NCBI RefSeq assembly: GCF_009765985.1
Contig: NZ_LMUM01000006.1
Coordinates: forward strand, 18,782-82,781
DNA: 64,000 nucleotides
Reading direction: 5' to 3'
Origin: Acidobacterium sp. S8
GTDB lineage: Bacteria; Acidobacteriota; Terriglobia; Terriglobales; Acidobacteriaceae
Under the pieces are notes generated by a model. That model saw only the letters and a program-made list of their open reading frames with translations. It made no database searches and was not told the DNA's origin. Below are positions 34,867-43,526 of the stretch, piece after piece. The position numbers and the translations under genes are program-made. Within the stretch, counting starts at the first letter, position 1. Each line of letters opens with the position of its first letter.

Positions 34867-36831
34867 CTAAGAGCGGGCGGCCCAGAAGGCTTCGGGGATA
34901 GTCTCACAGGGCGGGGCGGACTGTACGGCCTGGGCGAGGCTCACGACCACGGCGTCGGGGCGAACCATGCTGAATCGCTCATGCAGTATGTCGCTGTCTT
35001 CGCTGGTTCCCCATAAACCAATGAGAATACGGTTGTCTGGGAGACGCTCGCGGATACGAGAAGTGAGCTCACGAGCGTGTACGAATGCAAATGGCGGGAG
35101 TGCTGAAATGCAGATCGTCGTAGAAGGTTCTTCTGCCAGGCGGTCAAGAACTTCCGGCGTAAGCGTCGAGGAATGGAGGACTATGGTCTTGTGTCCACGA
35201 TGCTCCAGGAGCTGGGCGAGCATGGTGGCAGCAATTTCATCGGCCTGATCGCTTGAAGAAATGCAAACGACCGGGCAGATCTTGTGAGTATCGAGGCTGC
35301 CTTCTGATGCCTCCTCGGATGAGGTCTCAGACGAGGGCGAACGGTATGAGCTGAGTTCAGCGATTAATTCCGTTGCGCTCTGGAAGAGAAACGCGGTTCG
35401 GGATTCATCGAGAAAGCCCTTGTGACGATCTTGTTCGGCAAGGGCAAGCGCAGGGAGAACAACATCATCGTAGAGAGCGACGAGCTTGTGATCTTCAAGG
35501 AAGTGATCGGCAATGCGCCGGGCTTCGGTTTGATCCAACGCAAGGAGGCGCTCATAAAAATGTGCTTCCGGTGTAAGTTGGGCCTCGTCGCCCAGGAGAA
35601 TGTGCAGGAAGGACATCTGTGGCACATAGCGCCCCATGACGATGAGGCAGACGGTGAGGGGGGTGGAGAGGATCAATCCTGGAATGCCCCATAGAAGCGT
35701 CCACACCATTGCGGTTGTTACTAGCGCGAGCGCTGATATGCCGGTATGGCTTCCGTATAACCAGGGCTCAATGAAGTTGCTTACAGCTATCTCCAGAACA
35801 ACAAACAAGAGCAGTACAAAAAAGGGCGGCCACCAGCCGGGGAAGACGGCAAAGGCAAAGCCGATGGGAAGCGCTCCGCCGATAGCCATGCCCGCGTAGG
35901 GCACCATGCGAAGGAGGCCCAGTATGACTCCCCATAAAGTCGCGTTGGGAACGTGCAGCAGAAACAGGCCCACGCCGAAGACAAGTCCGTAGCTCGCGTT
36001 GATGAGCACGTTCATGAGCAGATATTTGCTGACGCGGCGGGCGGCATCATTCAGAGCCTGCGTCATAACATTCAGGCGACCCATGCCGGCAAGCAACAAA
36101 AGCCGGTTGCGCAGGTCTTCGCGCTTGATGAGCATATAAATGGTGAAGACAATGACCATTCCAAGCATGCCAAGCGGCTTGAGGATTGGTCTTAGCAGCT
36201 GTTGCGCATAAGCCCTGTTGCTGATGGGTGGTTGTACGAGAATGACGGGAGCGGGATTCGGATTCGTCTGCTCTTTCTGCCGTTCCAACTCGCGCTCACG
36301 ACGCGTGAGCGACTTGCCTGATTCCGGCGTGGGAAGGGGCTGAGGCGCGGGTGTTCCGGAGAGATCCTGAGCCAAAATTTTGACTCCCCGAAGCGCATTG
36401 CCGAGCGGGCCCGTAGTGGGTGCGTGGATAGTAGCGAGTTTTTCGTCGATATTCTGTTGATAGCTGGGCAGATCGCTGGCCACATCGATCAATTGGCGCG
36501 CTACAACCCAACCAACTATAAGCAGGAATGAAGTAGCCAGTAATACGACCAGCACGACCGAGGGTACGCGCGGTACGCGCAGGCGCTCCAGCTGAATGAC
36601 AGCAGGGGCCAGCAGGAAGTTAAGCGTGAGGGCCATCGCAAACGGGATGAATAAATCCCGAGCGAAATAAAGAGTCAGGAGAACCAGACCCAATACCAGA
36701 ATCGGCTCGTTGCTGAGCCATCCTCGTCTGTTCTTACTGACACTGCCAGTGCTGAGATCGAAGCCGTTCAAATGCTGATGCCTTGCATGTAGATTGTTGG
36801 ACCAGGTTGCGGCTGGAGTATAGCGCAACAC
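34867..36831 (-). CDS. AI-2E-family permease fused to a Rossmann-like (B12-binding-like) C-terminal domain
   Basis: 654 residues. The N-terminal half is the AI-2E/PerM transporter fold: LGLVLLTLYFARDLFIPFAMALTLNFLLAP, later YKLLMN-type helices around SKYLLMNVLINASYGLVFGVGLFLL, and NFIEPWLYGSHTGISALALV. These proteins export small molecules or ions; actual AI-2 transport is not implied. After residue 450 come a helical stretch and a domain (about 540-640: ICPVVCISSSDQADEIAATM...GHKTIVLHSSTL, RLPDNRILIGLWGTSED) like the cobalamin-binding Rossmann fold but without the DxHxxG motif. The start (GTG 36831) is uncertain. The fused end may be regulatory. Confidence 0.85.
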   Translation of the reverse strand: MLRYTPAATWSNNLHARHQHLNGFDLSTGSVSKNRRGWLSNEPILVLGLVLLTLYFARDLFIPFAMALTLNFLLAPAVIQLERLRVPRVPSVVLVVLLATSFLLIVGWVVARQLIDVASDLPSYQQNIDEKLATIHAPTTGPLGNALRGVKILAQDLSGTPAPQPLPTPESGKSLTRRERELERQKEQTNPNPAPVILVQPPISNRAYAQQLLRPILKPLGMLGMVIVFTIYMLIKREDLRNRLLLLAGMGRLNVMTQALNDAARRVSKYLLMNVLINASYGLVFGVGLFLLHVPNATLWGVILGLLRMVPYAGMAIGGALPIGFAFAVFPGWWPPFFVLLLFVVLEIAVSNFIEPWLYGSHTGISALALVTTAMVWTLLWGIPGLILSTPLTVCLIVMGRYVPQMSFLHILLGDEAQLTPEAHFYERLLALDQTEARRIADHFLEDHKLVALYDDVVLPALALAEQDRHKGFLDESRTAFLFQSATELIAELSSYRSPSSETSSEEASEGSLDTHKICPVVCISSSDQADEIAATMLAQLLEHRGHKTIVLHSSTLTPEVLDRLAEEPSTTICISALPPFAFVHARELTSRIRERLPDNRILIGLWGTSEDSDILHERFSMVRPDAVVVSLAQAVQSAPPCETIPEAFWAARS

Positions 36832-36894
36832 TCGGTCAGATGCACGGTAAACGGATTTTGACTGGATGGAGAATTACGACGACCGGCTGGGCGT

Positions 36895-36923
36895 AAAAAA
36901 GGCTTCCTGGCGGAAGCCTTTTT
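36895..36923. terminator. Intrinsic terminator after the DUF4142 gene
   Basis: AAAAAAGGCTTCC and GGAAGCCTTTTT surround a 4-base loop, with T- and A-runs on the two sides. It lies 12 bases after the DUF4142-gene stop and ends its transcript leftward. Confidence 0.9.
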
Positions 36924-36935
36924 CGCCGCGGAGTG

Positions 36936-37583
36936 TTACTTGCTTGCGGTTACGCTGTGACTTTGAGCAATCTGTTCAATCGCCTGTAAGTGCTGCGAGA
37001 TAACTGTGGAACCCTGCTGCGTCGCTTGTTTCAAAGCAGGATTCTGAGTGGTTTGGGCCTCATCTTTAAAGTCGTTGAGGTCTTTCTTGTGATCTTTCAC
37101 CATTGCCTGGATATAGGCTTCGTCAAACTGAGGGCCGGATAGAGCCTGGAGCTTTGTCATCAACTCCTTGTCCTTTTTCGAAGGTCCATCGGGCGGTTTT
37201 ACGCCAAGCTGCTGAGCTATGGGCTTCATCTGTTCGCCAAGCTGGGTATGGTCCTGCACCATTTTTTGACCAAACTGCTTCACGTCTTCGCTTTGCGACT
37301 TTTGCTGAGCGAGCTGACCTAGTTGAATCTCGGCTTCGCCGCCTTCAAGAGCCTTCTTCACGAATGCTCGATCGGCCATGTTCTGCTGCATTCCATTCGC
37401 AGCTGGATTACCGGTCGCGTCGGCCTGGGACTGTTGCTGCATTTGAGTTTGAGGCGATTGCTGTTGTTGCATGCTGCCGCCACTGGCGCCCCCAGATGGA
37501 GCTTGCGCGAAAGCCGTCGCGCTTGCGAGCAGCATGGAAGCTGAGCCTAACAAGAGTTTGCTGCAGATTCGTTTCGAAATCAT
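36936..37583 (-). CDS. DUF4142 domain protein, secreted
   Basis: About 215 residues from ATG 37583, preceded by AAAGGT. Signal peptide LLLGSASMLLASATAFAQA. A Gln/Ser-rich linker (about 28-60) precedes the four-helix DUF4142 domain: DRAFVKKALEGGEAEIQLGQLAQQKSQSEDVKQFGQKMVQDHTQLGEQM, then FDEAYIQAMVKDHKKDLNDFKDEAQ and the HLQAIEQIA end. The family is ferritin-like and abundant in the periplasm of soil bacteria, often stress-induced; its biochemical role is unknown. Confidence 0.9.
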   Translation of the reverse strand: MISKRICSKLLLGSASMLLASATAFAQAPSGGASGGSMQQQQSPQTQMQQQSQADATGNPAANGMQQNMADRAFVKKALEGGEAEIQLGQLAQQKSQSEDVKQFGQKMVQDHTQLGEQMKPIAQQLGVKPPDGPSKKDKELMTKLQALSGPQFDEAYIQAMVKDHKKDLNDFKDEAQTTQNPALKQATQQGSTVISQHLQAIEQIAQSHSVTASK

Positions 37584-37782
37584 GGGAGATTTACCTTTCC
37601 TGAAAGATTTGGGAATTGCAGCGTTCATTCATTATCCCTATAGAGGAATGCTTTTCGGGATTGAGAAGTTGCCTGCAGGAGCTCGGGATGAACTGTGCGC
37701 CATCACACGCAGATATTGGGCCTCGCGATAACCTTATAATTTTCTGTTGTTTGCGCCGAAGGAAGCCTTTAAGCTTGCGACA

Positions 37783-39849
37783 ATGATGCTTTCTCGAATT
37801 TCTTTGCTTGTTTTGGCTGCGGCATTTGCGCTTCCAGATTTCGCTCAACAACCGGCAGCTGCTACTGCCTCCGCGGCGCCGAGTGCTCCTCACGGCATGA
37901 CACTGGACGATCTTTTTCGCTTCCAGGATGTGGGGGATCCGGAAGTTTCGCCTGATGGGAAATGGGTTGCCTATACGGTAAGCACTATCGATACGACTGC
38001 CGACAAGCGCCTGACGGATATCTGGATGGTGAACTGGGATGGCTCGCAGGATATTCGACTGACCTATGCCGATGCGGAGTCATCGAGCACTCCGCGATGG
38101 AGTCCGGATGGGAAATATATTTCCTTTACATCAGGGCGACCGGGTAAGACCAAAGGCTCGCAGGTGTGGGTTCTGGACCGACGTGGTGGCGAGGCCCGCC
38201 AGCTTACCGATGTGAAGAATCATCTGTCGTTCTATGCATGGTCTCCTGATGCGAAAAAGTTGTTACTGAGCATTGCAGAAGACAAAGACGCTGAAGCAAA
38301 GGAAAAGGATAAGGACAAGGAGAAAGAAAAACCGAAGCCGATCGTGATCGATCGCTACCACTTCAAACAGGATATCGAGGGCTATATTTCGTCGGAGACG
38401 ACGCCGACGCTGCTCTACCTGTTCGATGTGGAGACGCACAAGCTGGAAAAGCTGACGACAGATACGAAATACAACGAAGAGAATCCCACCTGGTCGCCTG
38501 ATGGGACGCAGATCGCGTATGTGAGCAATCATAATGTCGATCCGGATCGGACGACGAATACGGATGTATTTGTCGTCGACGCCAAACTGAACAGCGCACC
38601 GAGGAAGCTGACAACCTTCAACGGGCCGGATGGCGGCCACATGGCGTGGAGTCCGGACAGCAAGCTGATTGCGTATCTGCACGGCAGCGAGCCGAAATAT
38701 CTGGAATATAACCAGAGCCAGTTGGCGGTGGTTCCGGCAGCAGGCGGAGAGCCGCGGGTACTGACGGCGAAGCTGGATCGAGCGGTCTCGTCGCCGATTT
38801 TTGCGGCGGATGGGCAATCTGTAACTGTATTAGTTACGGATGACAGGTCGGAATATCCGGCAGCAGTTTCCTTGAGCGACGGCACGGTGAAGCGATTAGT
38901 AGACACGCCTGGTACCGTGATGCGGCAGGATGCCGCTGCCGGCCATACCGCAATGGTGTGGACGACTGATACAGCACCGGGCGAGGTGTATGCCTTCGAT
39001 GATGGAAAGCTGCGTAAGCTGACAACGCACAACGATGCGTTGCTGGCTCAGCTGAAGCTGGGTGAGACTCGCGATTTGCAGGCAAAAACCAAAGATGGCG
39101 CAGATGTGCATGCGTTGCTGACGTTGCCGGTGGGCTACCAGGCTGGGCAAAAGTTTCCAATGCTGTTACGGATTCATGGTGGCCCGGATGCGCAGGACGC
39201 ACATGCATTTGTAACGGAGCGGCAGCTTTTTGCCGCGCGTGGATATGCCGTACTGAATGTGAACTACCGTGGCAGCGCCGGACGCAGCGCAGCTTACCAG
39301 CAGATTATTTTTGCGGACTGGGGCGATAAGGAAGTCATCGACCTGCTGGCGTGCGTCGACGAGGCGGTAAAAGAAGGCGTAGCTGATCCGGACCGGCTGG
39401 GTGTCGGCGGCTGGAGTTACGGCGGCATCTCTACGGACTACACGATTGCCAGCACCAATCGCTTCAAGGCAGCGATCAGCGGTGCGGGCATGGGTAATCC
39501 GCTGGGATTCTATGGAGTGGATCAGTACATCGTTCAATACGATCAGGAACTCGGTCCACCGTGGAAGGCTCTCGATACCTACTTGAAGCTGGGCTATCCG
39601 CTGCTGCATGCGGACCGGATTCATACGCCTACGCTTTTCATGGGAGGCGATAAGGACTTCAATGTACCTCTGGTTGGTGGTGAGCAGATGTACCAGGCAC
39701 TTCGCAGCTTAAATGTGCCTACTGAGCTGGTGGTGTATCCGGGACAGTTTCATGGATTCACGCGGCCCAGCTTTATTCGTGACCGGTATCAAAGATATTT
39801 TGCCTGGTATGACAAGTACCTGATGCCTGCGAGTGGTACCAAGAAGTAA
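37783..39849 (+). CDS. S9-family prolyl oligopeptidase (DPP IV/acylaminoacyl peptidase type), secreted
   Basis: About 688 residues. Signal peptide LLVLAAAFALPDFAQQ. The N-terminal beta-propeller has TolB-like repeats (SPDGKWVAYTVS, TPRWSPDGKYISFTS, NPTWSPDGTQIAYVS, AWSPDSKLIAYLHG). An acidic/Lys linker (DKDAEAKEKDKDKEKEK) interrupts it near residue 170. The C-terminal alpha/beta hydrolase has the triad S545 in GGWSYGG, D625 in GGDKDFNVP and H657 in GQFHGF. It cleaves short peptides in the periplasm. ATG 37783 or 37786 is the likely start, and a palindromic repeat terminator follows. Confidence 0.93.
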   Translation: MMLSRISLLVLAAAFALPDFAQQPAAATASAAPSAPHGMTLDDLFRFQDVGDPEVSPDGKWVAYTVSTIDTTADKRLTDIWMVNWDGSQDIRLTYADAESSSTPRWSPDGKYISFTSGRPGKTKGSQVWVLDRRGGEARQLTDVKNHLSFYAWSPDAKKLLLSIAEDKDAEAKEKDKDKEKEKPKPIVIDRYHFKQDIEGYISSETTPTLLYLFDVETHKLEKLTTDTKYNEENPTWSPDGTQIAYVSNHNVDPDRTTNTDVFVVDAKLNSAPRKLTTFNGPDGGHMAWSPDSKLIAYLHGSEPKYLEYNQSQLAVVPAAGGEPRVLTAKLDRAVSSPIFAADGQSVTVLVTDDRSEYPAAVSLSDGTVKRLVDTPGTVMRQDAAAGHTAMVWTTDTAPGEVYAFDDGKLRKLTTHNDALLAQLKLGETRDLQAKTKDGADVHALLTLPVGYQAGQKFPMLLRIHGGPDAQDAHAFVTERQLFAARGYAVLNVNYRGSAGRSAAYQQIIFADWGDKEVIDLLACVDEAVKEGVADPDRLGVGGWSYGGISTDYTIASTNRFKAAISGAGMGNPLGFYGVDQYIVQYDQELGPPWKALDTYLKLGYPLLHADRIHTPTLFMGGDKDFNVPLVGGEQMYQALRSLNVPTELVVYPGQFHGFTRPSFIRDRYQRYFAWYDKYLMPASGTKK

Positions 39850-39870
39850 TTCTGATCTCGGATTCTGGAT

Positions 39871-39903
39871 CCCATCCTTTCGCAAAATGCGCGAAAGGAT
39901 GGG
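39871..39903. terminator. Palindromic repeat (hairpin A) after the S9 peptidase
   Basis: CCCATCCTTTCGC and GCGAAAGGATGGG form a perfect 13-bp stem, 22 bases after the peptidase stop, followed by GGCACTCC. It matches one half of the composite intergenic repeat found at 44829-44926 and 58665-58761, so it is both a terminator and a dispersed repeat. Confidence 0.75.
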
Positions 39904-40031
39904 GCACTCCATTGCATGCTCGTCGACGCAGAGAAGCGTATCTTCGCTCCCGCGCAGGGACGACAACTTTGTAAGTTGTGGCTGCTGCGGGAAACAGCAT
40001 GGAGATGCTACCCTCAAGGGTGATCTCCGAC

Positions 40032-41117
40032 ATGCAGGAAAATTCTCAAAACACACAGATTGTGACGGAAACGCTTGTGCCGGGAACACGCTTTGTGCGC
40101 GCGTGTTTGCGTAAGCCGGTGGACCGGACACCCGTATGGTTTTTGCGTCAGGCTGGACGCTATATGCCGGAGTATCAGGCGGTGCGGAAGCATCATTCTT
40201 TACTCGAAATTTGTAAGAAGCCGGAACTGGCGGCAGAGGTGACGATCACCGCGGCAGAAAAGCTGGACGTAGATGCGGCGATAATTTTTGCCGATCTGCT
40301 GTTGCCTTTTACGCCGATGGGGCTTGATTTTGAGTTTCAGGCGGGCGAGGGTCCGGTGGTCCACAAGCCGGTACGTACGCCAGAAGACGTGGCGCGACTG
40401 CGCACGGATCGAGCTTCTGAACTGGGGTACGTGGCCGAGGCTATTTCGAAAGTGGTATCGCATTTCAAGGATCGCATCGGCATCATCGGATTCTGCGGCG
40501 CCCCATTTACGCTCGCGAGCTACATGATCGAAGGCGGCAGCTCGCGTAATTATGTGGCAACAAAGACGATGATGTATCGCCAGCCGGATGCGTGGCGGCT
40601 GTTGCTGGAGAAGCTCGTTACCGTGCTGCGCGAATATGCGCGGCAGCAGGTAGAAGCCGGCGCGGATGTGATCCAGATATTCGACAGCTGGGTGGGTGTG
40701 CTGAGCGTTGAGGATTATCGCGACTTCGTGCTGCCGATTACGAAGACGCTGATCCGTGAGGTGCAGTCGCTGGGCGTGCCGGTGATTTACTTCGGTGTGG
40801 AGACGGCGAGTCTTCTGCTCGCGATGCGCGAGACGGGGGCAGATGTTCTGGGGCTGGACTGGCGAACGCCGCTTGGAGAAACGTGGAAGTCGCTTGATTA
40901 CTCCTGCGCGGTGCAGGGCAATCTCGATCCGATTACGCTGTTTGCCGAGCCAGAGTTGATTCGGGAACGGGTGGAGCAGATCCTTACCCAGGCCGGTGGA
41001 CGTGCGGGGCATATCTTCAACCTGGGGCATGGCATTGTGCCCGGCACACCGGTCGAGAACGTGCAGCACGTGGTGCGGTTTGTACGGGAGCTATCGGCTG
41101 GGGTGAAGCGTGGCTGA
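40032..41117 (+). CDS. hemE: Uroporphyrinogen decarboxylase
   Basis: 361 residues from ATG 40032; AAGGGTGAT lies about 9 bases before. It converts uroporphyrinogen III to coproporphyrinogen III in heme synthesis. Motifs: PVWFLRQAGRYMPEY (signature 1), IIFADLLLPFTPMG, GFCGAPFTLASYMIEGG (signature 2), GADVIQIFDSWVG, VQGNLDPITLF and FNLGHGIVPGTPVENV. It is the first gene of a hemE-hemH-hemY operon and overlaps hemH by 8 bases. A coproporphyrinogen oxidase gene is not in the window. Confidence 0.97.
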   Translation: MQENSQNTQIVTETLVPGTRFVRACLRKPVDRTPVWFLRQAGRYMPEYQAVRKHHSLLEICKKPELAAEVTITAAEKLDVDAAIIFADLLLPFTPMGLDFEFQAGEGPVVHKPVRTPEDVARLRTDRASELGYVAEAISKVVSHFKDRIGIIGFCGAPFTLASYMIEGGSSRNYVATKTMMYRQPDAWRLLLEKLVTVLREYARQQVEAGADVIQIFDSWVGVLSVEDYRDFVLPITKTLIREVQSLGVPVIYFGVETASLLLAMRETGADVLGLDWRTPLGETWKSLDYSCAVQGNLDPITLFAEPELIRERVEQILTQAGGRAGHIFNLGHGIVPGTPVENVQHVVRFVRELSAGVKRG

Positions 41118-42054
41118 ACGGCTGGCAGTGCTTCTGCTGGCGCATGGCACGCCGGATGCGCTGGATGAGATTCCTGCCTACCTGAGCAATGTGACAGGCG
41201 GGCGGGCGATGCCGGATGCGGTGATCGAGGAGATACGGCACCGGTATTCGCTGATCGGGACGAGTCCGCTGACGCGATTGACGCTGGAGCAGGGGCGGCT
41301 CCTGGGTGCGGAGCTGGATGTTCCGGTTTACGTGGGCATGCGCAACTGGAAGCCTTACATCAAGGACACGGTGGAGCAGATGATTGGGGACGGTATCACT
41401 GCCGTCGTAGTGATCTGCATGGCTCCGCAGAACTCGCGTACCAGCGTTGGCCTATATAAGCGCGCGGTGCTGGCGGCTGCGGGTGAGCGGCTGCGGATCG
41501 ACTTCGTGGAAGGATGGGCGGATCATCCGCTGCTGGCGAAGGCATTTGCCGAGAAGCTGCGGCCTTTGTGGCAAAGTCTTTCGGGCGAAGTGGGTTCTTC
41601 GGTTCCAGTGCTGTTTACTGCACATAGCGTTCCTTGCCGAACGATTCAGACGGCGCTTGCGAGCGATGGAGCGCCGGCGCAGAATCCGGATCCTTACGCA
41701 GTGGATGCGAAGCACACGGCCGAGACAGTAGCCGACTGCGGTCCCGGGTTGAAGGAGTGGTATTTCGCCTTCCAGAGTCAGGGGATGTCAGGCGGTCCGT
41801 GGATTGGGCCGACGGTAGAAGAGACACTCAGGGCATTGCATGAGGAAGGACACAAGGTGGTGCTCATCGATCCGATTGGGTTCCTGTGTGACCATGTGGA
41901 GATTCTCTATGACATTGATATCGCCTTCCGCGAGTACGGCAGGAATCTTGGACTTCGCGTCGAGAGGCCGCAGTCGCTCAACGCTTCACCAGTGCTGATT
42001 GCGGCGCTCGCCGATATCGCGCGGCGCGGCCTGGCGCGGCTTTCGCAGCCATGA
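41110..42054 (+). CDS. hemH: Ferrochelatase
   Basis: 314 residues from GTG 41110, inside the hemE end (8-base overlap, translational coupling). It inserts iron into the porphyrin as the last or near-last step of heme synthesis. Motifs are LLLAHGTPDALDEIPAYL, the RYSLIGTSPLTRLTLEQ block, PVYVGMRNWKPYI, LFTAHSVPCRTI with the active-site His, FQSQGMSGGPWIGPTVEETL and PIGFLCDHVEILYDID. hemY starts within its stop codon. Confidence 0.95.
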   Translation: MAERLAVLLLAHGTPDALDEIPAYLSNVTGGRAMPDAVIEEIRHRYSLIGTSPLTRLTLEQGRLLGAELDVPVYVGMRNWKPYIKDTVEQMIGDGITAVVVICMAPQNSRTSVGLYKRAVLAAAGERLRIDFVEGWADHPLLAKAFAEKLRPLWQSLSGEVGSSVPVLFTAHSVPCRTIQTALASDGAPAQNPDPYAVDAKHTAETVADCGPGLKEWYFAFQSQGMSGGPWIGPTVEETLRALHEEGHKVVLIDPIGFLCDHVEILYDIDIAFREYGRNLGLRVERPQSLNASPVLIAALADIARRGLARLSQP

Positions 42055-43445
42055 AGGTGGCTGTGATCGGCGGCGGCATAGCCGGTGTCTCGGCGGCATA
42101 CGAGCTGGCTCGCGCGGGTGTTGACTTTACGCTGTATGAGGCTTCGCATCGGCTGGGCGGGATTATCGAGACGGTGCGGCGCGATGGCTTCGTGATTGAG
42201 TGCGGTCCTGATTCGTGGGTGACCGAGAAGCCCTGGGCGCGTGAACTGGCTGTTGAGCTGGGGCTGGAGAGCGAGATCATTCCGTCGAATGACCAGCAGC
42301 GTCGGACCTACATTGTGCAAAGCGGGGAAATGGTAGCGATGCCGGATGGTATGCGCATGATGGTTCCTACGCAATGGGAGCCGCTGCTCAGCTCGCCCTT
42401 GTTCAGTGCTGAAGCGAAGCGGGATTATTTGCGCGAGCCGGATCAGGCTGACGAGTTGAAGGCTGCTGTTCCAGAAAGCGACGAGTCAGTAGCGAGCTTT
42501 GTTCGGCGGCACTTTGGCGACGAGGTCGCTGCCACGATTGCCGCTCCTTTGCTCTCCGGGGTCTTTGGCGGGAGCGTGGAGCGGCTGAGCGTGCGCGCTG
42601 TGATGCCTGCGTTTGTGAAGATGGAGCGCGAACAAGGAAGCCTGATCCAAGCCATGAGAAAGGTGGCGCAGGAATCAAGCGCGGCGGTTTTTACTACGCT
42701 CAAATCGGGTTTAGGGACGCTGGTCGATTGCATGGTTGCGACGCTGCCTGCTGCGTCGGTAAGATTGGGCGATGCTGTCGCGGGAATCGCTCGCAGTGGC
42801 AAAAATTGGCAGATTTCCGCCTCTTCCGGAGCTACTGAGTTCGATGCGGTGCTGGTTGCTACCCCGGCGGATGTGACGCGCGGGCTGCTTGCGCCGCTCG
42901 ATGCTGGCTGCGATGAGTTGCTGGCGATGGAGGCTTCTTCGGCGATTGTGGTCGCGCTGGCCTTTGCGCCGGAGGCTGCGGCAACGCTGCGGATTCCGCA
43001 TGGATTTGGGTTTCTTGTGCCGCAGAGTTTTGAACGCGAGGCTGAGCCGCAGCTGCTGGCTTGTACTTTTGTCGATCAGAAATTTGCGCATCGTGCTCCG
43101 CGTGATGGGGTACTGTTGCGGGCATTTTTCGGCGGCGAAGCCGCTCCGCGTTTACTGGATTCGCCGGATGATGGGTTGGTCGAGCTGGCGCGGCAGCAGC
43201 TCTCCGCATTGCTGGGATCTTTGCCGGAGGCTTCGTTTTCCGTCGTACGGCGTTGGCCGCGTTCCTTGCCTCAGTATGCCGTGGGACATCTGGAGCGGAT
43301 GGCTCGGCTGGAAGAGCGGCTGCGGGGCCTGCCGGGGCTCAAATTGATTGGGAATGCCTATTACGGAGTTGGACTTCCGGACCTGATTCGGCAGGGGCGT
43401 GCGGCTGTACGCGGGTTGGTATTCCCCTCCCTCCTTTCTCGATGA
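42051..43445 (+). CDS. hemY: Protoporphyrinogen/coproporphyrinogen oxidase (HemY/HemG flavoprotein)
   Basis: 464 residues. The ATG overlaps the hemH stop by 4 bases. Oxygen-dependent FAD oxidase; the N-terminus VAVIGGGIAGVSAAYELARAG is the dinucleotide-binding fold, followed by LYEASHRLGGIIETVRRDGFVIECGPDSWV. Later blocks are PLLSGVFGGSVERLSVRA and the C-terminal GNAYYGVGLPDLIRQGRAAV. It produces protoporphyrin or coproporphyrin III for ferrochelatase. Which of the two routes is used cannot be told here. It closes the heme operon. Confidence 0.95.
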   Translation: MKVAVIGGGIAGVSAAYELARAGVDFTLYEASHRLGGIIETVRRDGFVIECGPDSWVTEKPWARELAVELGLESEIIPSNDQQRRTYIVQSGEMVAMPDGMRMMVPTQWEPLLSSPLFSAEAKRDYLREPDQADELKAAVPESDESVASFVRRHFGDEVAATIAAPLLSGVFGGSVERLSVRAVMPAFVKMEREQGSLIQAMRKVAQESSAAVFTTLKSGLGTLVDCMVATLPAASVRLGDAVAGIARSGKNWQISASSGATEFDAVLVATPADVTRGLLAPLDAGCDELLAMEASSAIVVALAFAPEAAATLRIPHGFGFLVPQSFEREAEPQLLACTFVDQKFAHRAPRDGVLLRAFFGGEAAPRLLDSPDDGLVELARQQLSALLGSLPEASFSVVRRWPRSLPQYAVGHLERMARLEERLRGLPGLKLIGNAYYGVGLPDLIRQGRAAVRGLVFPSLLSR

Positions 43446-43526
43446 ATGGAATGCAACATACCCGTCAATCGGTACCTATGCAACCCTTGCACTAAATCGT
43501 TTTATCAATTAAAAAAGAATGCGCAC

